Assembly (NCBI RefSeq): GCF_051414055.1
Contig: NZ_JBLKNX010000007.1
Coordinates: forward strand, 62,001-126,000
DNA from: Halosimplex halobium
GTDB taxonomy: Archaea > Halobacteriota > Halobacteria > Halobacteriales > Haloarculaceae
DNA length: 64,000 bases
Direction of reading: 5' to 3'
Each line of letters begins with the position of its first letter. Position 1 is the first letter of the stretch. The notes beneath the pieces are model-generated. The model worked only from the letters and a program-made list of their open reading frames with translations, had not been told where the DNA came from and did no database searches. Made by a program: the position numbers and the translations under genes. Of the stretch, positions 25,733 through 34,068 are shown piece after piece.

Positions 25733-26587
25733 ATGGTCGAGTTCGTAGTACCGGAACCCGATTACGACCGGTACTCAAACCGTCAGCTGGCGGCCGTCCC
25801 GCTGGCCGTGCTGGCGATCGCGTTGCTGGTCCTCGCGGGGTGGACCCTCGTGACCGGGACACCGGTCACGCCGGGGATCGAGTTCACCGGGGGGATCGAG
25901 ATACAGATAGAGACCGACGCCTCCCAGTCCGAGGTGCGACAGAGCCTCGACTTCGACGACTCGGTCCAGCCGATCGTCGGCTCCAACGAGTACATCATCA
26001 CGACACAGGCGACCGACACGGACGCCGTCCGCTCGGCCGCCCAGTCGGCCGGCTACGAGATCGTCTCCATCCAGTCGCGGTCGGCGAGCTTCGGCGCCGA
26101 CGCCCAGCGGCTCGCGCTGATCGGCATCGGCGTCGCCTTCGTCGGGATGAGCCTGCTCATCTTCGCGCTGTTTCGGACGTTCGTTCCCTCCATCGCGGTC
26201 GTCGTCTCGGCGTTCTCCGACATCATCATCCCGCTCGCGCTGATGAACGTGTTCCAGATCAAGCTCTCGCTGGGGGCGGTGGCGGCGCTGCTGATGCTGA
26301 TCGGGTACTCCGTCGACTCCGACATCCTGCTGAACAACCACATCCTCCGGCGACGCGGGGACTTCTACGAGAGCACCTACCGCGCGATGCAGACCGGTGT
26401 GACGATGACCGTCACCTCCATCTCGGCGATGGTCGTCATGTGGATCGTCTCGTCGCTGTTCGGCATCCCGCTGTTGCCGGACCTCGCGATCGTGCTCGTG
26501 TTCGGACTCACCGCCGACCTCATGAACACCTACATGCTGAACCTGAGCCTGCTCCGCTGGTACAAGTACGAGGGGGTGGCCCGATGA
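25733..26587 (+). CDS. secF: protein-export membrane protein SecF
   Basis: SecF with SecD assists the Sec translocon, using the ion gradient. The 284-residue protein has one N-terminal helix (about 20-40), an extracytoplasmic loop with the conserved GIEFTGG (about 47-53), then five membrane helices. SVDSDILLNNHIL and a late GLTADLMNTYMLN are characteristic of SecF. ATG 25733 is supported by the TTAT box near 25703. In this organism secF precedes secD, and the stop TGA overlaps an ATG (ATGA at 26584) that opens a mini-ORF. Confidence 0.95.
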   Translation: MVEFVVPEPDYDRYSNRQLAAVPLAVLAIALLVLAGWTLVTGTPVTPGIEFTGGIEIQIETDASQSEVRQSLDFDDSVQPIVGSNEYIITTQATDTDAVRSAAQSAGYEIVSIQSRSASFGADAQRLALIGIGVAFVGMSLLIFALFRTFVPSIAVVVSAFSDIIIPLALMNVFQIKLSLGAVAALLMLIGYSVDSDILLNNHILRRRGDFYESTYRAMQTGVTMTVTSISAMVVMWIVSSLFGIPLLPDLAIVLVFGLTADLMNTYMLNLSLLRWYKYEGVAR

Positions 26588-26646
26588 ACACCGTCACACG
26601 CGGGGCGCGTGACGACCTCACGCGAATCAAGGGGGGATTCGCGTGA
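26584..26646 (+). CDS. 20-residue mini-ORF bridging secF and secD
   Basis: ATG 26584 overlaps the secF stop (ATGA) and the frame reads MNTVTRGARDDLTRIKGGFA, ending in a TGA (26644-26646) that overlaps the secD GTG start (GTGA). Thus ribosomes leaving secF could restart and move through the whole spacer to the secD start. The peptide is basic and has no membrane segment. It passes through two hairpins, the second of which contains the secD start codon. Whether it is translated is inference. Confidence 0.45.
   Translation: MNTVTRGARDDLTRIKGGFA
26593..26646 (+). promoter_or_regulatory. double RNA hairpin covering the secD start
   Basis: Hairpin 1 pairs GTCACACG (26593-26600) with CGCGTGAC (26606-26613), with one mismatch. 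Hairpin 2 pairs TCACGCGAATC (26618-26628) with GATTCGCGTGA (26636-26646), a perfect 11-bp stem with a seven-base loop AAGGGGG. The secD start GTG (26643-26645) lies inside the right arm, and the loop is the only Shine-Dalgarno-like G run nearby. The fold would block secD initiation until the mini-ORF is translated. Confidence 0.6.
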
Positions 26647-28235
26647 ACCTCCGCGAGAACTGGCGGATCGTCATGCTGGTCGTGTTCGTCCTCGCGTCGA
26701 CGTTCGCGCTGTTCGGACCGGTCGGCGCGGTCGACGGCGGCGCGAACAACAGCTCCGCCTACGGTTCGGCGGACGGACCGACGAACCTCAAGTTCGGACT
26801 CGAACTGGCGGGCGGGTCGCGCATCCGCGCGCCGCTGGTCGGGACGACCGCCGAGAACCTCGACATCGGGCAGGACGAACAGGCGAGCGTCCGCCAGACC
26901 GTCGCCGCCCAGCTGGACATCCCGACCGGCGACGTGTCCGTCGTGTCGAACACCGGCAACGGAGACGCCGTCGAAGTGCTCGTCGAGGGCGTCGACGAAC
27001 AGCGGTTCCGCGACGCGCTCGCGGAGGCGGGACTCGACGGTGAAGGGGCGGAGATACGCAGCGGCGTGACCGCCCAGACCCGCCAGCAGACCGTCGAGAC
27101 GATCTCGGCGAAGATCAACCGCGGCGGCCTGAGCGGCGGGCAGGTAGCCACCCAGCGCTCGGCGACGGGCGAACAGTACGTCGTCGTCGACGTGCCCAAC
27201 GCCAACACCACCGAGGTGCTCAACCTCATCGGCGACGAGGGCGAGGTCAGCATCGTCGCCCACTACCCCGTCGAGTCCGGCAACGGCACCGTCTACCGCA
27301 ACCAGACGGTGCTGACCAACGAGCAGCTCGAACAGTCCCAGGTCGGCATCGCCGAGACCTCCGACAGCGGCGAGCCGTTCGTCCCGATCACGCTGACGGA
27401 GGACGCCGCCGCGAGCTACGCCGGCGACCTCGTCGACATCGGGTTCACGTCCGACCAGGCGACCAGCCCGTCGAGCTGTCGCTACCGGGAGAACCCGAAG
27501 GACGCGGGCTGGTGTCTGTACACGGTCGTCGACGGCGAGGTCGTCTACGCCGCGTTCATGAGCGACGGGCTCGCCCAGTCGATCGAGTCCGGCGAGTTCG
27601 AGAAGGCCCCGAGCTTCCGAATGTTGACCACCTCGACCGACGAGGCCCAGGCGCTGCAGGTCAACCTGCGAGCCGGCGCGCTGCCGACGCGGCTGGCCGT
27701 CGAGGAGGGGACCGTCCTGTTCCTCCAGCAGAGCCTCGGTGACCGCTTCAAGTGGCAGGCGCTGCTGACGGGCCTGATCGCCTGGCTCGCGGTCAGCGGC
27801 GCGGTCTTCCTGCGCTATCGGAACCCCCGCGTCGCCGTCCCGATGCTCGCGACCGCCGCCGCCGAGGTGTACCTGCTGCTCGGGTTCGCCGCGGCCATCG
27901 GCCTCCCCCTCAATCTCTCGTATATCGCCGGGTTCATCGCCGTCATCGGGACGGGGGTCGACGACCTGCTGATCATCGCCGACGAGATCCTCAACCAGGG
28001 TGAGATCGCCACCGGCAGGGTGTTCCAGAACCGCTTCCGCAAGGCGTTCTGGGTCATCGGCGCCGCCGCCGTGACCACCATCATCGCCATGAGCCCGCTC
28101 GCGTTCCTCTCGCTCGGGGACCTGCAGGGCTTCGCCATCGTCACCATCGTCGGCGTCCTCATCGGCGTGCTGGTCACGCGACCGGCCTACGGTGACGTGC
28201 TCCGGAACTTGATGCTCGACCAGGGCGGCGACTGA
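26643..28235 (+). CDS. secD: protein-export membrane protein SecD
   Basis: Partner of SecF. The 530-residue protein has one N-terminal helix (MLVVFVLASTFALFG), the conserved FGLELAGGSRI (about 56-66), a large periplasmic-type domain, and five C-terminal helices beginning near 378 with the characteristic YIAGFIAVIGTGVDDLLIIADE segment. I use the GTG at 26643, which overlaps the mini-ORF stop. No RF of secD homologs suggests a start further upstream. A T6 run follows the stop. Confidence 0.95.
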   Translation: MNLRENWRIVMLVVFVLASTFALFGPVGAVDGGANNSSAYGSADGPTNLKFGLELAGGSRIRAPLVGTTAENLDIGQDEQASVRQTVAAQLDIPTGDVSVVSNTGNGDAVEVLVEGVDEQRFRDALAEAGLDGEGAEIRSGVTAQTRQQTVETISAKINRGGLSGGQVATQRSATGEQYVVVDVPNANTTEVLNLIGDEGEVSIVAHYPVESGNGTVYRNQTVLTNEQLEQSQVGIAETSDSGEPFVPITLTEDAAASYAGDLVDIGFTSDQATSPSSCRYRENPKDAGWCLYTVVDGEVVYAAFMSDGLAQSIESGEFEKAPSFRMLTTSTDEAQALQVNLRAGALPTRLAVEEGTVLFLQQSLGDRFKWQALLTGLIAWLAVSGAVFLRYRNPRVAVPMLATAAAEVYLLLGFAAAIGLPLNLSYIAGFIAVIGTGVDDLLIIADEILNQGEIATGRVFQNRFRKAFWVIGAAAVTTIIAMSPLAFLSLGDLQGFAIVTIVGVLIGVLVTRPAYGDVLRNLMLDQGGD

Positions 28236-28246
28236 GCGCGACTCCG

Positions 28247-28252
28247 TTTTTT
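28247..28252 (+). terminator. T-run terminator after secD
   Basis: Six consecutive T (28247-28252) lie 12 bases after the secD stop. Archaeal RNA polymerase commonly terminates at such runs. Confidence 0.5.
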
Positions 28253-28294
28253 CGCGGCGCTGTCCGGGCGGTCGCCAGGGGACAGTCGTTCTTG

Positions 28295-28340
28295 GCGTGC
28301 GGACCGTTCAGGCGCTCGCGTGCGGGCCGTTCAGGCCCCC
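28295..28340. repeat. 23-bp direct tandem repeat at the HalOD1 gene end
   Basis: Two adjacent units, 28295-28317 and 28318-28340, share GCGTGCGG and CCGTTCAGGC with few differences. On the minus strand the gene-proximal unit contains the last codons and stop of the HalOD1 gene. So the 3' end of that gene has been duplicated just downstream. Confidence 0.65.
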
Positions 28341-28609
28341 GAGAAATCGTTCTCCGCCGCACCGTCGACCAGAATCGTCCCGTCGCTCGTGACGGTCACG
28401 CTGTGGCCCGGGAGCTCGAAGGTGAACGTCCACGTGCCTCCCGGGTGTTCGGCCAGTTGTTCCAGTGCGTCGGGGTCGACGTGATCCGCGAGCACGAAAT
28501 CCAGCTCCCGCGGATCGCTGTTTCGAGCACTGGCGACGGCATCGACGATATCCGTCGACAAGCTGTCGTTCACTGGTGGTTTTTCACGGCTTGTTACGAA
28601 AGAAATCAC
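28331..28609 (-). CDS. HalOD1 output domain protein
   Basis: A 92-residue stand-alone HalOD1 domain (haloarchaeal output domain), recognised by LSTDIVDAVASARNSDPREL, then HVDPDALEQL and the beta segment WTFTFELPGHSVTVTSDGTI. Such domains occur alone or after receiver and GAF/PAS domains and are thought to transmit signals. The start could be later in the first 12 residues. No partner kinase is nearby. Confidence 0.8.
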   Translation of the reverse strand: MISFVTSREKPPVNDSLSTDIVDAVASARNSDPRELDFVLADHVDPDALEQLAEHPGGTWTFTFELPGHSVTVTSDGTILVDGAAENDFSGA

Positions 28610-28687
28610 ACCTAACTGGTAAGGTGGGAAACGAGGTTTCCGTATCCAACACCGTCGCGAGTCGCTCTGGCGTCCGGAATTCGGGGT

Positions 28688-29446
28688 CTAGAAGTCGTCG
28701 AGGGTCGTCCGCCGGAGGCCGCTGCCGTCGGACCGGACTTCGGTCTCGTCGGCGGTCTCGTCGACCGCGCGGCCGCCGTCGGGTTCGAACTCGCCGAGCG
28801 AGGACTGCGAGACCGCGGCGAGGGCGTCCTTGCTGGTCTGCCAGGACGCGCGGGCGCAGGCGGGCAGCTCCTCGTGGTCGGCGACGTAGGCTTCGAGGAA
28901 CTCTCTCGTCGTACTGTCGCCGGGGTAGCCGCTGCCCACCTCGCCGTACTCCTCGGCCAACCGCTCGACGTGGGCGTCGCGGGCCACCTTCGCGACGATG
29001 CTGGCCGCACCGACGACGGGGTAGGTCTCGTCGGCACTGTGTTCGGCGCGGGCGTCGATGGCGGCGCTGGCGGCGTCCTCGACGCGCCGTTCGAAGCGGA
29101 CGGCGTTGGTGTCGCCGGCGTCGACGTACCCCTCCAGGGGGTCGTCGTCGGTCGGCATCCCGTCGAGGGCGTCGGCGAGCGCGTCGACCGCCTCGGCGTG
29201 GGCGGCGACGGTCAGCGAGTTCATGTCGGTCTCCTCGTCGTCGATGCGCTCGACGGTGATCTCGGCGACGCCGACCGACCCGACCTCGCGGATCCGCTCG
29301 GCGAGTTCCGCCCGGCGCTCGGGGGCGATCCCCTTCGAGTCACCCACGTCGTCGGGCAACTCGGCGGGATCGACCGCCACCGCCGCCGCGAACATCGAGC
29401 CCAGCACCGGCCCCTTGCCGGCCTCGTCGACGCCGAACTCCTGCAT
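28688..29446 (-). CDS. rnhB: ribonuclease HII
   Basis: RNase HII removes RNA primers and single ribonucleotides from DNA. The start FGVDEAGKGPVLG has the catalytic DEAGKG with Asp and Glu; later acidic residues appear in YVDAGDTN and VVGAASIVAKVARD. The enzyme body ends near 210 and an extra acidic tail of about 35 residues follows. A TATA box (TATTTAAA at 29469-29476) lies 26 bases upstream of ATG 29446, so it is probably leaderless. Confidence 0.95.
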   Translation of the reverse strand: MQEFGVDEAGKGPVLGSMFAAAVAVDPAELPDDVGDSKGIAPERRAELAERIREVGSVGVAEITVERIDDEETDMNSLTVAAHAEAVDALADALDGMPTDDDPLEGYVDAGDTNAVRFERRVEDAASAAIDARAEHSADETYPVVGAASIVAKVARDAHVERLAEEYGEVGSGYPGDSTTREFLEAYVADHEELPACARASWQTSKDALAAVSQSSLGEFEPDGGRAVDETADETEVRSDGSGLRRTTLDDF

Positions 29447-29656
29447 GGCCGCGGCTTGTGCCCCCTCGTATTTAAACCGTCGCGGTCGAGACGCCGACCG
29501 TCTGACGCGCGTCTGCCGTCTCGGGGGCGCTCCCGGCGGTTCTATCCGCTCGAACCGCGCTCCCGGTAGGTTCGAACGGCGTCAGCGACCTGAAAAAGCG
29601 GGGCGGGCGCGTTCGCGCGCGGTCGGGACGCGGTCAGGCCCCGTCGGCCGGCGTTG
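29447..29656. other. 210-bp gap with the rnhB promoter only
   Basis: Apart from the rnhB TATA box at 29469-29476 I see no gene. GC-rich short repeats (for example GCGCGTTCGCGCGC near 29609) could end transcription of the SGNH gene region or be non-functional. Confidence 0.5.
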
Positions 29657-30673
29657 TCACTCGACCCGCTCGTCGAGTTCCCGGGCGAGGCTGCGGCCGA
29701 TGGATTCCATGCCGGCGTCGCCGGGGTGGAGGATGTCGGCGGTGTAGCCGGACACGTCGGTCAGCTCGCGGCCCTCGACCACGGAGATATCGGGGTGGTC
29801 GGTGTCGGCGACGATCGCCCGGAGCGTCTCGCGGTAGGCCTCGGCGCGCCCGGCGTCGCCGCCCTCGATCACGTCGGGATAGTAGGGGAACAGCGTGATA
29901 CAGACGATCGGCTCGTCGGGGTGGGCCTCGGCGACCGTCTCGACGAACGCCTCGGCGCGGGCCTCGAACTCCTCGACCGGGAAGTCCTGGTTGGCCATGT
30001 TGATCGACAGCGCGAGCGTGGCCACGTCCCAGTCGTCGCGCTCGGCGACGTACTCGCCCATCGGGGGGTCGGCGTAGGCCGAGCCCGAGCAGCCGAAGTT
30101 CAGGGGGTCCCAGCCCAGTTCGCGGGCGGCCCGCGAGACGTAGTTGAGGTGGTCCGCCGACGCCGCGGCGCCCTCGGTGATCGAGGTGCCGTAGGCGAGA
30201 TAGCGCGTGTCGGGCAGCTCTCCGGGCTCGGGCGGCCGGCAGTCGCCGCGCACGTCGTGGACGGCGACCGCGGGGACCCGTTCGAAACAGATGCGACAGA
30301 CACGCGGGTCGTACCGTCCGTCCAGGTCGGCGTCGAGTTTCCGCAGCCGTTCGGGCACCGAGAGCGTGAGCGTCGTCGGCTCCGGCCCGATCTCCGTCGG
30401 TTTCCAGGGCTGGAACCCGCCCCAGAACACGTGGAGTTCGCCCGGCTCGTCGGCCGAGAGCGTCACCTCGATCTCCGCGTCGTCGCGCTCGGGGACGAAG
30501 CGGAGTTCGCTCCCGGTCGGGTGCCGAACCCGGTCGTCGGCCATCTCGTTGAGTTCGGCGGCCACGTCGGCCGGGAGCCGGTGGAGCCGGTCGCCCTCGT
30601 CCGTCCAGTCGGCGGGCACCGTCTCTGCGACGTTGTGCAGCGACACCGATGGGTACTCCTCGAGCGTCGTCAT
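29657..30673 (-). CDS. SGNH/GDSL-family hydrolase
   Basis: The C-terminal half is an SGNH esterase/lipase fold: YGTSITEGAAA (nucleophile Ser in the block I motif, about 168), the block II Gly in NFGCSGSAYAD, SINMANQDF for block III, and DILHPGDAGM near the end with the catalytic Asp and His. The N-terminal roughly 150 residues form a beta domain as in carbohydrate esterases with a lead jelly-roll. Probable substrate is an acetylated sugar or similar ester (inference). The start at 30673 (MTTLEEYP) is preferred over ATG 30685. Confidence 0.82.
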   Translation of the reverse strand: MTTLEEYPSVSLHNVAETVPADWTDEGDRLHRLPADVAAELNEMADDRVRHPTGSELRFVPERDDAEIEVTLSADEPGELHVFWGGFQPWKPTEIGPEPTTLTLSVPERLRKLDADLDGRYDPRVCRICFERVPAVAVHDVRGDCRPPEPGELPDTRYLAYGTSITEGAAASADHLNYVSRAARELGWDPLNFGCSGSAYADPPMGEYVAERDDWDVATLALSINMANQDFPVEEFEARAEAFVETVAEAHPDEPIVCITLFPYYPDVIEGGDAGRAEAYRETLRAIVADTDHPDISVVEGRELTDVSGYTADILHPGDAGMESIGRSLARELDERVE

Positions 30674-30738
30674 TCGGCCTGACAACTCACAGCCGCCCCC
30701 TTGGCTCCGTCGGTGGCGGCGGCTTCGCCCGGTTCGGG

Positions 30739-32166
30739 CTACTCGCCGTCCGCGGCCGGTGACTCCCCGTCGCCGGATCCGTCCGACGCCGTCTCCCGCT
30801 CGTCGCTCCCGGCCCCCTCGCTGTCGCCATCGGCGCCGGCGTCCCCGGGCTCGTCGCGGAAGAACTCCTCCCTGGCGAACGGCTCGTCCTCGCCCTGTAC
30901 GTCGAGCACGTCCAGCGCGGTCACCTCGGCGTCGACGCCGAGCAGGCCCGCGAGGCTCGGCTCGGTGCGGCCTTCGTCGCTGGAGACGAGTTCCTTGACG
31001 TAGAGGCCGCCCTCACCGTGGAGTTCGACGGTCGCCGTCCGCTCGTCGTCCAGCTCGCCCTCGATGTCGTAGACCTCGCGGGTCCGCGTCAGGTCGGCCC
31101 GCCGGTGGTCGACCCGCTGGGGCGTCCGCTGTTCGACCGTCGCGCCCGCCAGCTCGTCGAGCGCGGCCTCGAAATCGGCGGCGTCGACGGCCTCGTCGAA
31201 CTCGACCTCCATCCGGTAGGTCTTGCTGGCGTCGAGTTCCTTGACGCGCTCGACCATCTCGTGGGTGGCCTGCCGGATCTCGGTCACCTCCACCTTGCCG
31301 TCGGCGAACTCGTTGATCTCGGGCTGGAGGGTCGCGGCGTCGACGGTCCGCTCGCGGGGCTCGTCGATCTCGATGACGAACGGGCGGCCGCCCTCGAGCA
31401 TCAGGGCGTCCACGTCCTCGCGGCCGGCGCCGTGGAAGGTCGCTGACTCGCCGTCCATCGCCTCCTCCACGACGGGGGCGGTGAGTTGCTCGACGCTCTC
31501 GTCGTACCGGTAGCCCGACCCGTCGCAGCCCTCACAGATCTCGCCGCGGATCAGGCCCGTGCCGTTACAGTCGTTGCAGGGCCACTTCGTCTGGGGGATG
31601 TCCCGTTCGAGCTTGCGGTAGCGGCCGTAGACGAACGCGGAGTTGACCTGCGCGTCGACGGTGTCGTCGCCGAGGTTCAGCGTGATCTGCACGTCCGGGC
31701 GGCCGAACTCCACCTCGGCGCCCGTCTCGCGGCCGAACCGCTTGCCCACTTCCCTGTTGAGTTCGGTCTTGAGCGCTTCGCCGGCGTCCGAATCGAGCCC
31801 GAGGTCCTCCCGGAGGAGCGCGTCGTTCTCCTCGAACAGCGGCGGGACGCGCGTCCCGACCTGGAAGGTCTCGAAGTCGTAGTCGGCGACGGCGTAGGCG
31901 GCGCGCTCGGCCCACTCCTGGACGCGCTGCTCGGTGGATTCCCCCTCGCAGACCCAGCACGGCTCGTCCGGTTCGAGGTCGGCAACGGGGCGGTCGTCGG
32001 CGAGCGCGACGGCGACGCGGAGGCTCCGGCCCCGCTCGCGGTTGGTGAGGCCGAAGCTCCGCTCGGCGAGCAGGCGGCCGAGACAGGGGTCACAGAGCGG
32101 CCCCGTCTCGACGGCCCGCCGCGCCAGGTCGAGCACGTCGTCGGTCGGGCGCGCGTCGTCGGTCAT
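30739..32166 (-). CDS. pus10: tRNA pseudouridine synthase Pus10
   Basis: Archaeal Pus10 makes pseudouridine at positions 54 and 55 of tRNA. The N-terminus has zinc ligands (PLCDPCLGRLL and later CWVCEGE), followed by a THUMP-like domain. The C-terminal catalytic domain includes GREDVDALMLEGGRPFVIEI-type sequence with the catalytic Asp in REDVDALML. A CNDCNGTG...CEGCDGSG segment (about 194-214) is a second zinc site. The C-terminal 30 residues are a disordered acidic tail. The gene stands alone. Confidence 0.93.
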   Translation of the reverse strand: MTDDARPTDDVLDLARRAVETGPLCDPCLGRLLAERSFGLTNRERGRSLRVAVALADDRPVADLEPDEPCWVCEGESTEQRVQEWAERAAYAVADYDFETFQVGTRVPPLFEENDALLREDLGLDSDAGEALKTELNREVGKRFGRETGAEVEFGRPDVQITLNLGDDTVDAQVNSAFVYGRYRKLERDIPQTKWPCNDCNGTGLIRGEICEGCDGSGYRYDESVEQLTAPVVEEAMDGESATFHGAGREDVDALMLEGGRPFVIEIDEPRERTVDAATLQPEINEFADGKVEVTEIRQATHEMVERVKELDASKTYRMEVEFDEAVDAADFEAALDELAGATVEQRTPQRVDHRRADLTRTREVYDIEGELDDERTATVELHGEGGLYVKELVSSDEGRTEPSLAGLLGVDAEVTALDVLDVQGEDEPFAREEFFRDEPGDAGADGDSEGAGSDERETASDGSGDGESPAADGE

Positions 32167-32260
32167 GGGGGAGAGTGGGCGACCGGGCCGTAATTCCCTT
32201 TCGACATCCGCGGACGCGCTCGTCTCCCGGCGATACCGTCCGTTCGGGACCCGGCGCCGC

Positions 32261-33217
32261 TCAGGCGTCGGGGTCGGTCGGCGAGTACTCGCTGCAGTCC
32301 TCCCCGCCGATGGTCGAGTCGGTGCAGTCGAACTCCGCGGGGTCGACGAACACCTCGCCGCCGACGGTCGCGCCGTCGAGTTTCACTCCCTCGTCGGCGG
32401 TTACCGACCCGTCGACGCTGCTGTCGAGGACCTTCACCGATTTCTCGTCGCTCTCGGCGTCGCCGCCGACCGACCCGCCGTCGATGACCTCGACGGTCTT
32501 TTCTGCCCGCACAGCGCCGCCGACCGTCGCGCCGTCGACCTTCACGTTCTCGGTCCGTGCCCGCACCGAGCCGCCGACGGTCCCGTCCTGGACGTTGACG
32601 TCCTTCTCGACGGTCACGTCGCCGTAGATCCGCGAGTCGTCGAGGTCGACGAGCTTCGCGTGGCTGACCGCGTCGCCGACGACCGCGCCGCCGTTCTGGA
32701 GTTCGATCACCTTGTCCGTCTCCACGTCGCAGGCGACGGCGATCCCGTCGACTTTCGCGTCGTCCGTCCCGCCGTCGGTCTCGGCGTCGACCCAGTCGCA
32801 GCCCTCGTCCGGCGACGGCACCGTCGCGTCGGCGTCGACGGTGAACTCCTGGAGGACGTAGCTGGTGTCGTGGTCGCCGAACCAGACCACCTCGACCGTC
32901 TCGTCGGTCGCGTACACGCGCCGGCTGTCGGCGGCGGCGAAGTCCGCGCCGGCCAGCGCCTCGTCGTTCGCGACCCCGCGGAGGCGAACGTCGTCGCCGT
33001 CGAGTGCCTCGCCGTGGTCGTGGACGAGCGCGTGCTCCCCCGGGAGGTCGCCGGCCGACTCCAGCGACAGCCGCACCTCCGGCGCGGGCTCGCGCTCCTC
33101 GGTCAGCCCGAGGACGACCCCGCCCGCGACGACCGCCAGCACCACCACTATCGCGACGAGCAACGTGGCCCCGATGACCGGGGAGAGTCCCCTGTCCCGT
33201 CGGTCGAGCCGCGACAC
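32261..33217 (-). CDS. archaeal pilin-type N-terminus fused to bactofilin-like repeat protein
   Basis: With the GTG start 33217 it begins VSRLDRRDRGLSPVIGATLL, the archaeal pilin signal: charged residues, Gly-Leu-Ser-Pro-Val cleavage region and a long hydrophobic helix. A beta domain follows (about 50-165). From about 175 to 300 come repeats of the type xVxGxTVGGxVxAExxVxVxxG (for example DGTVGGSVRA, DGATVGGAVRA, DGGSVGGDAES, DGATVGGEVFV), like the beta-helix of bactofilins. It may form a surface filament or patch. No pilus assembly genes are near. Confidence 0.75.
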   Translation of the reverse strand: MSRLDRRDRGLSPVIGATLLVAIVVVLAVVAGGVVLGLTEEREPAPEVRLSLESAGDLPGEHALVHDHGEALDGDDVRLRGVANDEALAGADFAAADSRRVYATDETVEVVWFGDHDTSYVLQEFTVDADATVPSPDEGCDWVDAETDGGTDDAKVDGIAVACDVETDKVIELQNGGAVVGDAVSHAKLVDLDDSRIYGDVTVEKDVNVQDGTVGGSVRARTENVKVDGATVGGAVRAEKTVEVIDGGSVGGDAESDEKSVKVLDSSVDGSVTADEGVKLDGATVGGEVFVDPAEFDCTDSTIGGEDCSEYSPTDPDA

Positions 33218-33259
33218 TGTGTCGGAACGCAGGAGTGGACCGACTTGACCGTTTCCGGT

Positions 33260-33278
33260 GGTTTCAATTCGTGAAACC
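33260..33278. promoter_or_regulatory. 7-bp inverted repeat between mazF and the pilin-like gene
   Basis: GGTTTCA (33260-33266) and TGAAACC (33272-33278) flank ATTCG, in the 89-bp gap downstream of the mazF-like gene and about 45 bases upstream of the pilin-like GTG. It could be an operator for the pilin-like gene or a weak terminator of the toxin operon. Confidence 0.4.
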
Positions 33279-33306
33279 GCTTCCCCGACGAGACCGGCTG
33301 TCGGGA

Positions 33307-33666
33307 TTACACGTCTCGAAGGCCGAGACTGTACTCCAGGGCACGATCGACCTCGTCGAGACGCTCGTCCGGTATCGATCCGATCACCTCGGTGACCCGT
33401 TCCTCGATCGATACCGTCCGGATCTGGCTGCACAGAACTGCCGAGTCCTCGCGGAGGGCGCACTCCTCGGCGGGCACGAGCACCTCGAAGGGGTGCAGCT
33501 GGTCGCCGAACGAGGTGGTGAACGGGACGACGACCGTGGTCGGGGCGTTCTCGTTGCCGACGTCGTTCTGGACGACGAGACAGGGGCGGGTGCCCCGCTG
33601 TTCCGACCCGCGCGTCGGGTCGAGGTCGACGACGATGTCGCCGCGACGGACGTGTGTCCCCGCCAT
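33307..33666 (-). CDS. MazF/PemK-family toxin
   Basis: A 119-residue endoribonuclease of the CcdB/PemK fold. The start VRRGDIVVDLDPTRGSEQRG matches the RGDI(V/Y)xVDLxPxxGxEqxG signature, and TRPCLVVQNDVGN and TTVVVPFTTS follow. MazF enzymes cut single-stranded mRNA. The ATG directly follows the antitoxin stop (TAGATG), so the two genes are one operon. Confidence 0.92.
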   Translation of the reverse strand: MAGTHVRRGDIVVDLDPTRGSEQRGTRPCLVVQNDVGNENAPTTVVVPFTTSFGDQLHPFEVLVPAEECALREDSAVLCSQIRTVSIEERVTEVIGSIPDERLDEVDRALEYSLGLRDV

Positions 33667-33933
33667 CTACCAGTCCGGCGCGTCTCCGAGGTAGTCGTCG
33701 GCTTCACTGGACGTGTGTTCCATCTCCTCGGCGATCTCGCGGGCGCGCTCGGCGGTGGCGCGATAGCCCGCTGCGAGCTCCTCGCGCGTGACGGGCTTCT
33801 CGATGACGACCCTCCCGTCGTCCTCCCGGACGACGACCTCGTCACCGCCGTCGATGCCCAGCCGCTCGCGGATCCCCTTCGGGATCGTCACCTGCCCGCG
33901 CTCGCCGACCGTCCGCTCCTCCTCGCTCGACAT
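33667..33933 (-). CDS. MazE/AbrB-family antitoxin
   Basis: An AbrB-type swapped-hairpin DNA-binding domain is clear: VGERGQVTIPKGIRERLGI, then DEVVVREDDGRVVIEKP (about 10-48). The C-terminal 40 residues are acidic and helical, as expected for toxin neutralisation. A near-palindrome GTAT-TC-ATAC at 33947-33956 and an AT-rich box around it lie about 20 bases before the start and suit an autoregulated leaderless promoter. Confidence 0.9.
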   Translation of the reverse strand: MSSEEERTVGERGQVTIPKGIRERLGIDGGDEVVVREDDGRVVIEKPVTREELAAGYRATAERAREIAEEMEHTSSEADDYLGDAPDW

Positions 33934-34068
33934 GTGCGATCATATCGTATTCATACTCATGGCCCTTGTGGTCGCGTCGGTACTGGTAGGGAGGGTGCGA
34001 GCGGAACAGTCCGGCGGGTACGCTCCCGAAACCCGAACGCCTTTACTCGCCAGGCACGCCCTCCCGCT

